A DNA stretch of 64,000 nucleotides from positions 56,339 through 120,338 of the forward strand of contig JAHDWT010000003.1 in assembly GCA_023382795.1 (NCBI GenBank). The letters run 5' to 3'. Below, piece by piece: positions 50,562-59,510 of the stretch. The notes beneath the pieces were generated by a model that did no database searches, had not been told where the DNA came from, and saw nothing but the letters and a program-made list of their open reading frames with translations. The stretch comes from Candidatus Babelota bacterium (lineage in GTDB: Bacteria; Babelota; Babeliae; Babelales; Vermiphilaceae). A program made the position numbers and the translations under genes. How positions within the stretch are numbered: position 1 is the first letter of the stretch; each line of letters starts with the position of its first letter.

Positions 50562-52310
50562 ATGATGCGGCATTTTACCATTGCAAGATGGGTATCATTG
50601 GGTTGGTTCGTCATCACGTTATGCTCAACACAACATCTCGTAAGTCTCAACGCATATGATCCCATACAATTTATAAAAGAAAAAACCGAAGAACTTGCTA
50701 GCACCAAAGGCGATCCAATACAACTCATTAAAAATGAAATAAGAAAACACCAATTTGCCATCACGCATAATCCATTTAAAGACAACATTGCATATACACA
50801 GTTTCGTCAAGACCCGTTATCTCCCGAAGAACAAAATTGGCGAGCAAAACGATTTCAAACTGTTAAGCGGAAACAAGAAGAATTCTTGGATCTTGAATTC
50901 GAGTCTAACGATGAAGTCTTAGATATCGGATTTTCAATGAGCGGTGGCGGCTTTAGAGCCCTTCTCGGCGCATTAGGTTCTCTCGGTGCTGCTCAGAAGA
51001 CTGGATTACTCGATTGTGTAATGAGCATAGCAGGACTTTCTGGTTCCGTATGGTTTCTTGCGCCATGGATCACAAGTGGCCTGTCGCTCCAAGATTACAA
51101 AGAGCGCATTCTTTCTCTACTGCCAAAACTGCGCAATGTTTTTTTACACAATCCGATTGGATTTTGGTTAAATCCGAAATATAAACTCACGAATACCATC
51201 GATAACCTTCTTGTTAAGTTTGCATCCAATCAACCATTAACCATCGTAGATTTATATGGAAGCGTCCTTTCCAACACGCTGTTTGATATTGACAATATGG
51301 GCGCAAGCAGCTTTTATGCACACTTAGCCTCAACGCTCGATCCACACGTACCTTCTCATGCGCAACGAATAGAACAAGTTGATCGCTATCCTTTTCCTGT
51401 TTACACCGCAGTTCTTGGTGATTTTGATCAACCACAGGAGTGGTTTGAATTTACTCCGTACGAAGTTGGTTGCAAGGCCTTCAAGGCCTACGTTCCTTCC
51501 TGGGGCTTTGGCAGAGAATTTGATGGAGGAAAATCGATTGACTCTGGTCCAGAACAAACGCTTGGCTATCTGATGGGAATTTGTGGATCTGCATTTGCTG
51601 CGAATTTTGAAACAATATATACCGAAGTGCTCGGCAAACAATTAGCTTATATACCAATACTCAATCAGGCCATAGAGTACGCTGCATACTCGGAATTTGG
51701 ACAAATTCGGTTTGCCTACGCTCAGGTTAATAACTTCATGTATAATATGCCTGAATTTAGATTGCAGAAACGCAAAACAATCAAGTTAGTTGATGCCGGC
51801 CTCGCATTTAACAATCCTATTTTTGCCACCTATCGCAAGAGTCCAACCGGTAGTGCTCCTGACTTGGTGTTTGTGTTTGACTATGGTTTTCCTACCGTTG
51901 GTCTTTCTGAATTGGAAAAAGCGGCATATTACGCCAAACAAAAAGATCTCAAATTTCCTGTAGTAAATGATCAAAATGCGGATAAAAAAGTTTTAACGGT
52001 GTGCAAGAATGAAGGCGATTTACAAACACCAGTCATACTTTATCTACCACGAGTAAAAGATAATCAATTGCTCACTCAATACGAAAAAGATGAACGATAT
52101 CAACACTATGCAAAATTGCTCCTTCCTCTTGATTGGGAAAACATAGTTACTGCAGGATATGCCAACACATTCAGTAGGTTGTATACTCGGGAACAAGCAG
52201 AAACGGTCTGCGCACTGGCAGAATTTAATGTGTTAACTCAAATAGAAACTATTCGCAAGGAAATGCGCCAACGTATTATGGAGAAACGGAAGAAAAACAA
52301 GATACGCTAG
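50562..52310 (+). CDS. Exported cPLA2-type phospholipase A2/lysophospholipase
   Basis: 582 residues from the ATG at 50562, chosen for GAAGGTG at 50551-50557; the longer frame adds 34 residues before a clean signal peptide (VSLGWFVITLCSTQHLVSLNA). The cytosolic-PLA2 catalytic domain has SMSGGGFRALLGALGSL (oxyanion glycines and R132), the nucleophile GLSGS (Ser160) and the catalytic Asp in VDAGLAFNNP (D411). It hydrolyses fatty acyl chains from phospholipids. This family is mostly eukaryotic, so host origin or host targets are likely. It would act outside the cell and could damage or remodel host membranes. Confidence 0.87.
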   Translation: MMRHFTIARWVSLGWFVITLCSTQHLVSLNAYDPIQFIKEKTEELASTKGDPIQLIKNEIRKHQFAITHNPFKDNIAYTQFRQDPLSPEEQNWRAKRFQTVKRKQEEFLDLEFESNDEVLDIGFSMSGGGFRALLGALGSLGAAQKTGLLDCVMSIAGLSGSVWFLAPWITSGLSLQDYKERILSLLPKLRNVFLHNPIGFWLNPKYKLTNTIDNLLVKFASNQPLTIVDLYGSVLSNTLFDIDNMGASSFYAHLASTLDPHVPSHAQRIEQVDRYPFPVYTAVLGDFDQPQEWFEFTPYEVGCKAFKAYVPSWGFGREFDGGKSIDSGPEQTLGYLMGICGSAFAANFETIYTEVLGKQLAYIPILNQAIEYAAYSEFGQIRFAYAQVNNFMYNMPEFRLQKRKTIKLVDAGLAFNNPIFATYRKSPTGSAPDLVFVFDYGFPTVGLSELEKAAYYAKQKDLKFPVVNDQNADKKVLTVCKNEGDLQTPVILYLPRVKDNQLLTQYEKDERYQHYAKLLLPLDWENIVTAGYANTFSRLYTREQAETVCALAEFNVLTQIETIRKEMRQRIMEKRKKNKIR

Positions 52311-53014
52311 TGCATTGGATTGTATTTTTCAGACATAACATGATCAATAAGCATCTGCAAAATTTGATCGGCAGCGGCAAACTTCTGCGAACAACGATCA
52401 TCTGGAAACATAACTGCGATAGTATCCGGTCTAAGTGATGGAGCATCAAAAACAGTATTGTTGCCCGGGGTATCTATTATTGCTCCATGCTCAAGCATGA
52501 GTCTTACTAGATCAACCCAGTGATGGCTTTGAATATTATTAATGGCCCTCATAAGTAACGTCTCTCCTGCCAATGATTGATAGTTAATAAGATTGCTATG
52601 CTGAGATAAAAGCATCCCAATTTCTTCGCAATCGCCATGATCCACCAGTTCAAAAGCTCGATTGAGCTGTTCGACAATGTCACTTTGGTCTTCTTTATTG
52701 CCATTCACTTTATCATCACGCAGGGAGCACGTATCAAATGTCTGGCAAAACTTTCTAAGTGAGCCATTTTGGCAATACTTTCGAGTTATTTTTTTCAGTA
52801 GATTTCCAGATGCATCGTACCATTTAATCGTTACAACTATACCCTGACGATCGAGTTCTTTGAAATGCCTTATACCATTCGACTCGGTCCTTGCTCTTTT
52901 TTGGCCTACAAGATACCAAAGAGCTGTCATTTTCTGACCATCTCCAATCTTTTCCTCCATTGCATGTAAAGATGCAGTGATAAGAAGAGCCAAACAACTG
53001 AGTCGTATATTCAT
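52307..53014 (-). CDS. Exported ankyrin-repeat protein
   Basis: 235 residues from the ATG at 53014 (MNIRLSCLALLITASLHA, a signal peptide, with GGGG upstream); longer starts lack both features. A beta-rich N-terminal half (VVTIKWYDASGNLLKKITRKYCQNGSLRKF) is followed by ankyrin-like repeats (LVDHGDCEEIGMLLSQHSNLINYQSLAGETLLMRAI and VDLVRLMLEHGAIID). Probably a host- or envelope-directed binding protein. Its 3' end overlaps the phospholipase gene by 4 bases. Confidence 0.75.
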   Translation of the reverse strand: MNIRLSCLALLITASLHAMEEKIGDGQKMTALWYLVGQKRARTESNGIRHFKELDRQGIVVTIKWYDASGNLLKKITRKYCQNGSLRKFCQTFDTCSLRDDKVNGNKEDQSDIVEQLNRAFELVDHGDCEEIGMLLSQHSNLINYQSLAGETLLMRAINNIQSHHWVDLVRLMLEHGAIIDTPGNNTVFDAPSLRPDTIAVMFPDDRCSQKFAAADQILQMLIDHVMSEKYNPMH

Positions 53015-53115
53015 ATTGTTACCCCATCTATATAACAACCATACCATAAACCACTTTCCCACAGGATACTGGTCTGTTACTATACAAGCAATTAAAGATG
53101 GTCAAGGAGGACAAT

Positions 53116-54432
53116 ATGACGCGTGTCACCATAAGAATGCGATGGATATTGAATCACTATATGTATTCTCTACGCGAGTTATTTCCGGTACTGAAAAATT
53201 TCTTCATGTATTCAGGAGGAGCGCTCCTCGTACGAGGATCATCTGCATTTACAGCACCGATTACCATGAGCATTTTATCACCAGAACATTACGGTCTTCT
53301 TGCGCTTCTTAACAGCTTTGTAAGTATCGCATGTGTTATTTGTGGTTTAGGTTTAAGACAGGCGTTATTTTTGGAATATTTCCACTGCTCTTCAGAACAA
53401 AAGCAGGAAAGTATTATTAACATCCTTAAACTCTATCTACTGTGCGCAACGCCACTTCTTGTAATAGGTTTTCTGTTTCGTGGCCATATTAATCAGTGGT
53501 ACTTTTCAAACCAATCATCAACAGGGCTCATCGTCCTTTGTTTGTGTTTGATTTTTGCTTATTTTTTTAGCGAGTTAATATATCAGATCTTGCAATATGA
53601 AAATAAATCACTGCTTCTCACTTCATTGCAAATTGGATTCACCACACTGGTCATAACAACAACCATAGTTTTATTGTGGTATGGTAACTACGGAGTTGCG
53701 AGCCTTATTATAGGACAACTTGCTGGCGTCATAGTAGTGAGTGGCATAGGTATATGGTATAGCTTGAGATGCATCACAGCCAATCTGCGAGTATGTCAAT
53801 TACCTACTGCAAAATATCTCGCTCAAGGACTTCCCTTTGTGCCTGGCATGCTGCTTGCGTGGGCGCTTGCCGCTGGAGATCGTGTACTTTTGGCGCGCTA
53901 TCTGACTTTGCACGACGTCGGTATCTATAGTGTGGCAGATCTTTTTGGTCAACTATTTTATATGACTATACTTATCCCCTTTAGCAATGCATATCAGCCG
54001 TATTTAATGAAGAAATTTGCGGAAAATCACCATAGTCTCATGGATGTAGAACGATGGAATAGAAAAATTATGTGGTTATTTTTACCGGGAGTAACATTGT
54101 TATTTAGTCTAGGCTATCTCACAACCAAACCAATCGTATATCGATTTTTGCCACCATCGTATCAAGAAGCTATTCCTTATTTATGGCTCATTCTGTTCGG
54201 CTATCTTTTATCAGTAGCATCATACTTCCCCGCAGCGCTTATTCAGTTTAGAAAGAAAACTACTTTTTTAGCATCTGCTATATGTATTCCTGCCTTGCTT
54301 AATGTTGCATTAAACATAATGCTTATTCCGCATTACCACATAATGGGCTGTGTATTCGCAACAATCATTTCCTATGGTAGCTACTTTGTACTCATGCTTT
54401 TCTATAACCAATACGTCAGCCGCTCACTCTAA
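53116..54432 (+). CDS. Polysaccharide flippase (Wzx-like, MOP superfamily)
   Basis: 438 residues from the ATG at 53116, which follows AAGGAGGA (53104-53111). About 12 membrane helices of the MOP type: MYSGGALLVRGSSAFTAPITMSILSPEHYGLLALLNSFV at the start, GIGIWYSL mid-protein and paired late helices ending MGCVFATIISYGSYFVL. Wzx-type proteins move polyprenyl-linked oligosaccharides across the inner membrane. It is the only flippase seen in this glycan locus and points to a Wzx/Wzy-like or simpler assembly route; no polymerase is evident. Confidence 0.85.
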   Translation: MTRVTIRMRWILNHYMYSLRELFPVLKNFFMYSGGALLVRGSSAFTAPITMSILSPEHYGLLALLNSFVSIACVICGLGLRQALFLEYFHCSSEQKQESIINILKLYLLCATPLLVIGFLFRGHINQWYFSNQSSTGLIVLCLCLIFAYFFSELIYQILQYENKSLLLTSLQIGFTTLVITTTIVLLWYGNYGVASLIIGQLAGVIVVSGIGIWYSLRCITANLRVCQLPTAKYLAQGLPFVPGMLLAWALAAGDRVLLARYLTLHDVGIYSVADLFGQLFYMTILIPFSNAYQPYLMKKFAENHHSLMDVERWNRKIMWLFLPGVTLLFSLGYLTTKPIVYRFLPPSYQEAIPYLWLILFGYLLSVASYFPAALIQFRKKTTFLASAICIPALLNVALNIMLIPHYHIMGCVFATIISYGSYFVLMLFYNQYVSRSL

Positions 54433-54435
54433 CCA

Positions 54436-55350
54436 TTAAGCGCTTTGCTCATAGAAATAAGATCGTAACCCTGTCATATAGCCCCTAATATAATCCACTC
54501 TGCGGAATAGCAAAGCTTCTACAAATAATCCAACAATGCTCCATACATAGCCAATGATGCGTAATTTCTGATGAGGATAAAAATTTTTGAAAAACAGGTA
54601 GCTATAGTTTTTGATATACATCGCTCGATTGTCAATGACTCGATCGCGCGCTAGAGGACTATTGAAATGCTGTAATTTTGCATAAGGATTATAAAAAAGC
54701 GGAGCATCTAGACTGACGCGTCTTGAAGCATCACAGTCTTCCATGAATGCATATCGTGTTAAACGCTCGTCAAATCGATGTTTAATAATAAATTCTCTTC
54801 TATAAGCCATACAGCACCCTCCCAATACTTCGACATCTTGAAATGATATCCGACCATAGGCATGTGTAGGCATACCAGACCAAGTAAATCTACCGGAACT
54901 ATAGTCTTGCTGTAACAGAAAAACGGTTCGAAGTACTCGTTGCCAATAAGATGCGCGTGGAGGAACATTAATAATCGCACCCATGCCACCTCCATAGTGT
55001 TGATGCTGCGTAAAAATAGTGCTCATCTGGTCTAGATACGAATTTTCGAGTTTCACATCATCATCGAAGAAATAAAGCACATCTCCCGTTGCTCGCATAA
55101 TCCCCACATTACGCTGATGTGTTAACCCTGGTTTAGTATGCGTATAAATTAATGCAATACTTGGAAAACGTGCTGATGAAAAGTATTCAGTAAATCCTCG
55201 TTGTTCTGACAATGGGATATCGCTACTATCAACGACGATCAATTCCTGTGGCATCATTGTTTGTGTAGCAATTGAATCAAGACAGATACGTAAATCATTA
55301 GGACGATTACGGGTACAAATAACAATACTGCTTGTTATCGCTTTTTGCAT
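54436..55350 (-). CDS. GT2 glycosyltransferase
   Basis: 304 residues from the ATG at 55350 (GGGAGC just upstream), four codons inside the longest frame. GT-A domain with ITSSIVICTRNRPNDLRICLDSI, ELIVVDSSD, the DDD metal site in LYFFDDDVKLENSYL, and VEVLGGCCMAYRREF with EDCDASRRV. It adds a sugar to a lipid-linked acceptor on the cytosolic face. It overlaps the small lipoprotein gene upstream by 16 bases, so it belongs to the operon that runs from 63 kb. Donor and linkage unknown. Confidence 0.88.
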   Translation of the reverse strand: MQKAITSSIVICTRNRPNDLRICLDSIATQTMMPQELIVVDSSDIPLSEQRGFTEYFSSARFPSIALIYTHTKPGLTHQRNVGIMRATGDVLYFFDDDVKLENSYLDQMSTIFTQHQHYGGGMGAIINVPPRASYWQRVLRTVFLLQQDYSSGRFTWSGMPTHAYGRISFQDVEVLGGCCMAYRREFIIKHRFDERLTRYAFMEDCDASRRVSLDAPLFYNPYAKLQHFNSPLARDRVIDNRAMYIKNYSYLFFKNFYPHQKLRIIGYVWSIVGLFVEALLFRRVDYIRGYMTGLRSYFYEQSA

Positions 55351-55691
55351 AGTAGCTCCCATTTTTTAATGGTAATTTTTTGAATTGACTCATCGTGCTG
55401 AAGCAAAAGCTGGGCAACCGCTGAGGAGGTCTTCCCATTCGTATTAAACACTATCGAAAAAAGCTCCCCATGAAATTGAACAATATCTCGCCTGCCTCTA
55501 CAGCAACTGATCATACGATTTAGCATCGATTCAGAATTTCTCAAAGTTGCCATCATGGCTTCTGACGAAACAAATCGAATCCTAAATAAATAAGGCGCTA
55601 TTTCTTTTTGATCGAATTCATGCGATTTAAAGCACCCCTGTATATTGATTGCATAGAGCAACAACATGAGAAAAAAAATACTGGTTTTCAT
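55335..55691 (-). CDS. Small putative lipoprotein, unknown function
   Basis: 118 residues. A signal peptide (MKTSIFFLMLLLYAINIQGC) has a possible lipobox with Cys20. The mature part is helical with CCRGRRD at the centre. Its ATG overlaps the stop of the upstream glycosyltransferase in an ATGA, so it is translated with it, and a GGGGGGGAC ribosome site lies inside that gene. Not recognised; a role in surface-glycan attachment is possible only by position. Confidence 0.55.
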   Translation of the reverse strand: MKTSIFFLMLLLYAINIQGCFKSHEFDQKEIAPYLFRIRFVSSEAMMATLRNSESMLNRMISCCRGRRDIVQFHGELFSIVFNTNGKTSSAVAQLLLQHDESIQKITIKKWELLCKKR

Positions 55692-56773
55692 GAAGTCCCC
55701 CCCTGGATTTTCTGAGCCATGCTACTACGTTTCAGCGCATACATAACTTTTTCAGTAAAATCAAAACCATCCCTATTTTTAAAACGTATTACTTGCTCTG
55801 GTCGCTCACACACATCGCTCGCCACGACAGGAACGCCAAAAAAGAGCGCTTCCTGGATGCTTACGCTTGCACCGTCACTTAATGTTGGACGCACAAATAC
55901 ATCAGCCCTCTTAAAAAGAGGCCATAATTCTCTATTGCCTGTCAATACATACCAATGCCGATGAAGATTCTTTGCACGCAATACGCCATTAAGTCGTTCG
56001 AAATACGCATGGTCTCCTATTTGTGCAAGCGCAACTACAAAACCAACATGGGGATGTTTCTTATGCAGCGCTTCAAAAGTTTCTATACACAAATCTATAC
56101 CATACAAATCTTGCCCATTAACGTGACTTAGCTGAAAAGCATTGGCTAAAATTATCGGACCATGGCTTTGTAAAAAATCTTCTAAATTTTTCGGATACGT
56201 CATTAAAATATGTTTTTCATTACGTTGATCTGGTGGCAAGAAGGCGCCTTCGATCGAAACATGTGTCGGCATAATGACATTGGTATCGAGATAACCCCTA
56301 TACGTTGACAAACCTATGGGAACCAGTTTATCGACGTATGTTAACGCCATGCTGTATATTTTTTTGTACCATCGAGAACGCGAGTAAAGATGTCGACAAT
56401 CATGGTCAATAAGAATCCATGCAACATTACAGAACCACCTAAAAAAACATAATATGATTATTTCGATCATATCATGACTTTTGTGGGAATGATGATAGTG
56501 AATGGTGTGTGGGCGAAAACTGAACAATATCCATATAAGGCGCAAGAGATAATATGGAATATACCAAAAACGACAATCTGCAATCGTCTTTATCTGATAT
56601 ATATTGTTATTATTCGCTTTGAGTGACGCAATTACTCTACTTACATGCACAGAAACACCGCCAATGGGCGGTAAAAAGGGCCCCATAACCAGAACGCGGC
56701 TATCGCGAACATCACGAGAATAATGATGTTCATATATACTACTCTGCATCACGTTATCACCCTTGGCCGTCAT
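55688..56773 (-). CDS. GT-B glycosyltransferase, family 4-like
   Basis: 361 residues from the ATG at 56773, which shares its A with the asnB stop (TGATG); longer starts lie inside asnB. It has VLVMGPFLPPIGGVSVHVSRVIASL at the start, a Rossmann-like N domain with HYHHSHKS, and the C-terminal RPTLSDGASVSIQEALFFGVPVVASDV with the E-x7-E-like nucleotide-sugar pattern. It transfers a sugar from a nucleotide donor. Coupled to asnB upstream and the small lipoprotein gene downstream. Confidence 0.85.
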   Translation of the reverse strand: MTAKGDNVMQSSIYEHHYSRDVRDSRVLVMGPFLPPIGGVSVHVSRVIASLKANNNNIYQIKTIADCRFWYIPYYLLRLIWILFSFRPHTIHYHHSHKSHDMIEIIILCFFRWFCNVAWILIDHDCRHLYSRSRWYKKIYSMALTYVDKLVPIGLSTYRGYLDTNVIMPTHVSIEGAFLPPDQRNEKHILMTYPKNLEDFLQSHGPIILANAFQLSHVNGQDLYGIDLCIETFEALHKKHPHVGFVVALAQIGDHAYFERLNGVLRAKNLHRHWYVLTGNRELWPLFKRADVFVRPTLSDGASVSIQEALFFGVPVVASDVCERPEQVIRFKNRDGFDFTEKVMYALKRSSMAQKIQGGTS

Positions 56774-58728
56774 CAAGTTGCAGCTCCATGTGCCAATAAA
56801 TTTTGTAGCGCCCAAAGCTGATAAGAATAATCAGCTCGCCCGGTCTTGGTATCGCTCATCATGTGATCAACAAAGTGTATATCGAGATATTGAGAAAACG
56901 CATTTTTTTCTTGGTGCAACAAATCTCTCAGATGATTAGGAAAATATCTTCCCTGCTTAAACCATCGACTTGTCGGTGCCGCAAAACCAATTTTTTTGCG
57001 ATAAATAATATCGTGTGGCAATATACCTTCACACGCCTTTTTGAGAATATACTTGGTCTGGCCATGTGCATATTTAAGTTCTTGAGGAACTTGTAAGGCA
57101 AATTCGACTAATTTATGATCCAGGAAAGGCACCCTACCTTCTACTGAAACTGCCATTGTCATCTTATCAACACGCATTAACAACAGTTCTGGAAGACGGT
57201 GTTTAAGTTCTAAATAGGTCATAGTTTTTAGAAAATCTGCCTGCATATCATGGCTTTTTAATTTGCTACGATGGTATTCAACCACATTATGACTATCAAG
57301 GATCTGGTTAAATCCAGGATATATCGCCTCTATCATGGCATCCTGTTGTTCCAAATCAATCGTCATCAACTGCTGCTTCCATGCTTCAGAAAATACTGTT
57401 GCTCCACTCCAAAATAACGATCGATCATATGCCCAGTTGTGTATTACATCAAGACGACTAAACTTCTGAGTGAAAAACTTGGTCGCAAGCTTATATGCAC
57501 CTCTGCGCGCAACAGCGGGCACATAACGCTGTGTAGTATGCCATGTCTTTTCAATAGCAAGATACTGCGCATAAAGATTGTACCCACAAAAAAGCTCATC
57601 CGATCCTTCACCAACTTGAACAACCGTTACTCCACTTTCTCTGAGTAATTTTGCAACATAATAGAGCGGCACACACACACAGTCGCCAAGTGGCTCATCC
57701 TGGTGATGTACCATGTTTGTAAAAAACTCGTATGCTTCTTTTTCTTCGATAATAATTTCATGATGTTGTGTACCAAAATGACGCGCAACCTTTCTTGCCC
57801 ACTCGAGCTCGTTAAACTCAGGACCATCAGCAAATGCAACGGTAAATGTGTTTATTCGTTGAGTGAATTCAGACATAAGTGCCACATTCAAACTTGAGTC
57901 AACACCTCCTGAAAGAAAAACTCCCACAGGCACGTCGGACATCATCTGCTGCTGCACGGAGTTACGCAATAACTCACGGATCTTAGCAACACAAAATTCT
58001 TCATCGAGTAGTTCTTGTTGAGCATATTGTGCTGTTGGAATGAGTGGCGTATACCACTCATGAAAGGTAATAGTTTTGCGCGCATCGACCTTAAGATAAA
58101 AACTCGAAGGGAGCTTATAAACACCCCCATAGAGAGTCATCGGAGCAGGTGTTGCTAGATAGGTAAGATAATGATACGCAGCATCATATTTAAATGACTT
58201 GGTAATCCATGGTAAGCACCACAATGCTTTAATCTCTGAAGCGAAACTCAATACACCACCTTGTAACGAAAAATAAAGCGGCTTAATGCCCATACGATCT
58301 CGAACCAAATACAGCTCACGAGTAATGAAATCGTAGAGTATTAGTGCAAACATACCCTCCAGTTTTTCTAGTGCTTTGATCCCCCAATGCTTGTATGCAT
58401 ATATGATTGTTTCAGTATCAGAATTAGAACGATAGACGTATCCCAATTTTTCCAGTTCAGCGCGTAATGAAGGATGATTATAGATTTCACCATTACATGC
58501 GACAAGCACGGTTTTTTCCCGATCAAACATGGGCTGAAAACCAGCTTCTGAGAGATCCATAATACTTAATCTACGATGCGTTAGTCCAAGCTCATGTTCT
58601 TGCGAAGTCCAAATGCGATAACCATCAGGACCACGATGCGCAATACGTTGCTGCATACGCTCAAGTACATGATATTCTACAGAAAAAGTTGATCGTGAAA
58701 TATTAAAAAAACCAGCAATCCCGCACAT
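56773..58728 (-). CDS. asnB: Asparagine synthase (glutamine-hydrolysing), glycan-locus type
   Basis: 651 residues. An N-terminal glutaminase domain starts MCGIAGFF with catalytic Cys2, then RGPDG, and the synthetase domain has the pyrophosphate loop FLSGGVDSS. It makes amide bonds from an acid, glutamine and ATP. AsnB homologues in O-antigen or capsule loci often amidate a uronic acid or another sugar acid instead of aspartate. The glycosyltransferases on both sides support that role, but true asparagine synthesis cannot be excluded. Confidence 0.92.
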   Translation of the reverse strand: MCGIAGFFNISRSTFSVEYHVLERMQQRIAHRGPDGYRIWTSQEHELGLTHRRLSIMDLSEAGFQPMFDREKTVLVACNGEIYNHPSLRAELEKLGYVYRSNSDTETIIYAYKHWGIKALEKLEGMFALILYDFITRELYLVRDRMGIKPLYFSLQGGVLSFASEIKALWCLPWITKSFKYDAAYHYLTYLATPAPMTLYGGVYKLPSSFYLKVDARKTITFHEWYTPLIPTAQYAQQELLDEEFCVAKIRELLRNSVQQQMMSDVPVGVFLSGGVDSSLNVALMSEFTQRINTFTVAFADGPEFNELEWARKVARHFGTQHHEIIIEEKEAYEFFTNMVHHQDEPLGDCVCVPLYYVAKLLRESGVTVVQVGEGSDELFCGYNLYAQYLAIEKTWHTTQRYVPAVARRGAYKLATKFFTQKFSRLDVIHNWAYDRSLFWSGATVFSEAWKQQLMTIDLEQQDAMIEAIYPGFNQILDSHNVVEYHRSKLKSHDMQADFLKTMTYLELKHRLPELLLMRVDKMTMAVSVEGRVPFLDHKLVEFALQVPQELKYAHGQTKYILKKACEGILPHDIIYRKKIGFAAPTSRWFKQGRYFPNHLRDLLHQEKNAFSQYLDIHFVDHMMSDTKTGRADYSYQLWALQNLLAHGAAT

Positions 58729-58738
58729 ACGTTATTCT

Positions 58739-59428
58739 CTAATTCACTTGGATATCATCAAGACGCCAGACACAGAGCCATTTTCCTGCTCGTTTTGCGT
58801 CAGGTTCTGCTGAAAGCTCGGCAAACAACATGATTGGTTGTGGTAAATTAAACGGCGCTTCCAATAGGTTTATAGGATAATAGCCTCCGGTACCAACATC
58901 TACGGTATTTTTTTTAATGTTAGGATAATTGGTGGCGATTAAATATTTCGCACCACTACGTTTAAAATTACGTAGAGATGACAAAATATCTGCATGAGAC
59001 ATATGAGCCAGACAATCGCGGCACAAAATGGCATCTGCCTTTGGCAATTTTTCACTCACAATATCAAGATGTAAAAAACAATGCATATCATCACCAAATC
59101 GTTGCCTATTGATCTCTACCATAGATGGTACGACATCCGCACCTATATAAAGGTCAAGATCGAGATCTTTAGCCTCTTTAATCCAATTACATTCACCACA
59201 GCCTGCATCAAGAAGTGTTTTTACTCCAAGAGCCTTGAGTATTGCTGGAACTAACATACGAATTTCGCGAGTATGTAAAATTTCTGATCCCGTACCAGAA
59301 CGCGTTTCACAACTTCCCCAACAATTAGTGGTATAGATATGCTCAAATATGCAGGCACGATGTTGACTCATATCATCTGCCAAAAGCATCGACGTCATTA
59401 ATAACATCACACCAACGAGCCTATTCAT
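58739..59428 (-). CDS. Exported class I SAM methyltransferase
   Basis: 229 residues. The N-terminal 18 (MNRLVGVMLLMTSMLLAD) form a short signal peptide. Then comes a methyltransferase I know from polysaccharide loci: IFEHIYTTNCWGSCETRSGTGSE, motif I TLLDAGCGECNWIKEAKDLDLDLYIGADVVPSM, and ILCRDCLAHMSHADILSSL. It should methylate a sugar or small acceptor with SAM. A signal peptide on this otherwise cytosolic type is unusual; it may act as an uncleaved membrane anchor. Lies 10 bases before asnB. Confidence 0.8.
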   Translation of the reverse strand: MNRLVGVMLLMTSMLLADDMSQHRACIFEHIYTTNCWGSCETRSGTGSEILHTREIRMLVPAILKALGVKTLLDAGCGECNWIKEAKDLDLDLYIGADVVPSMVEINRQRFGDDMHCFLHLDIVSEKLPKADAILCRDCLAHMSHADILSSLRNFKRSGAKYLIATNYPNIKKNTVDVGTGGYYPINLLEAPFNLPQPIMLFAELSAEPDAKRAGKWLCVWRLDDIQVN

Positions 59429-59510
59429 AATGTCTCTCCCTTTAAAATCTCATGCTTACTAATATGTAAATCGCAAATGGCCCACAATACGTCAATAGTC
59501 GCTTGTATTA

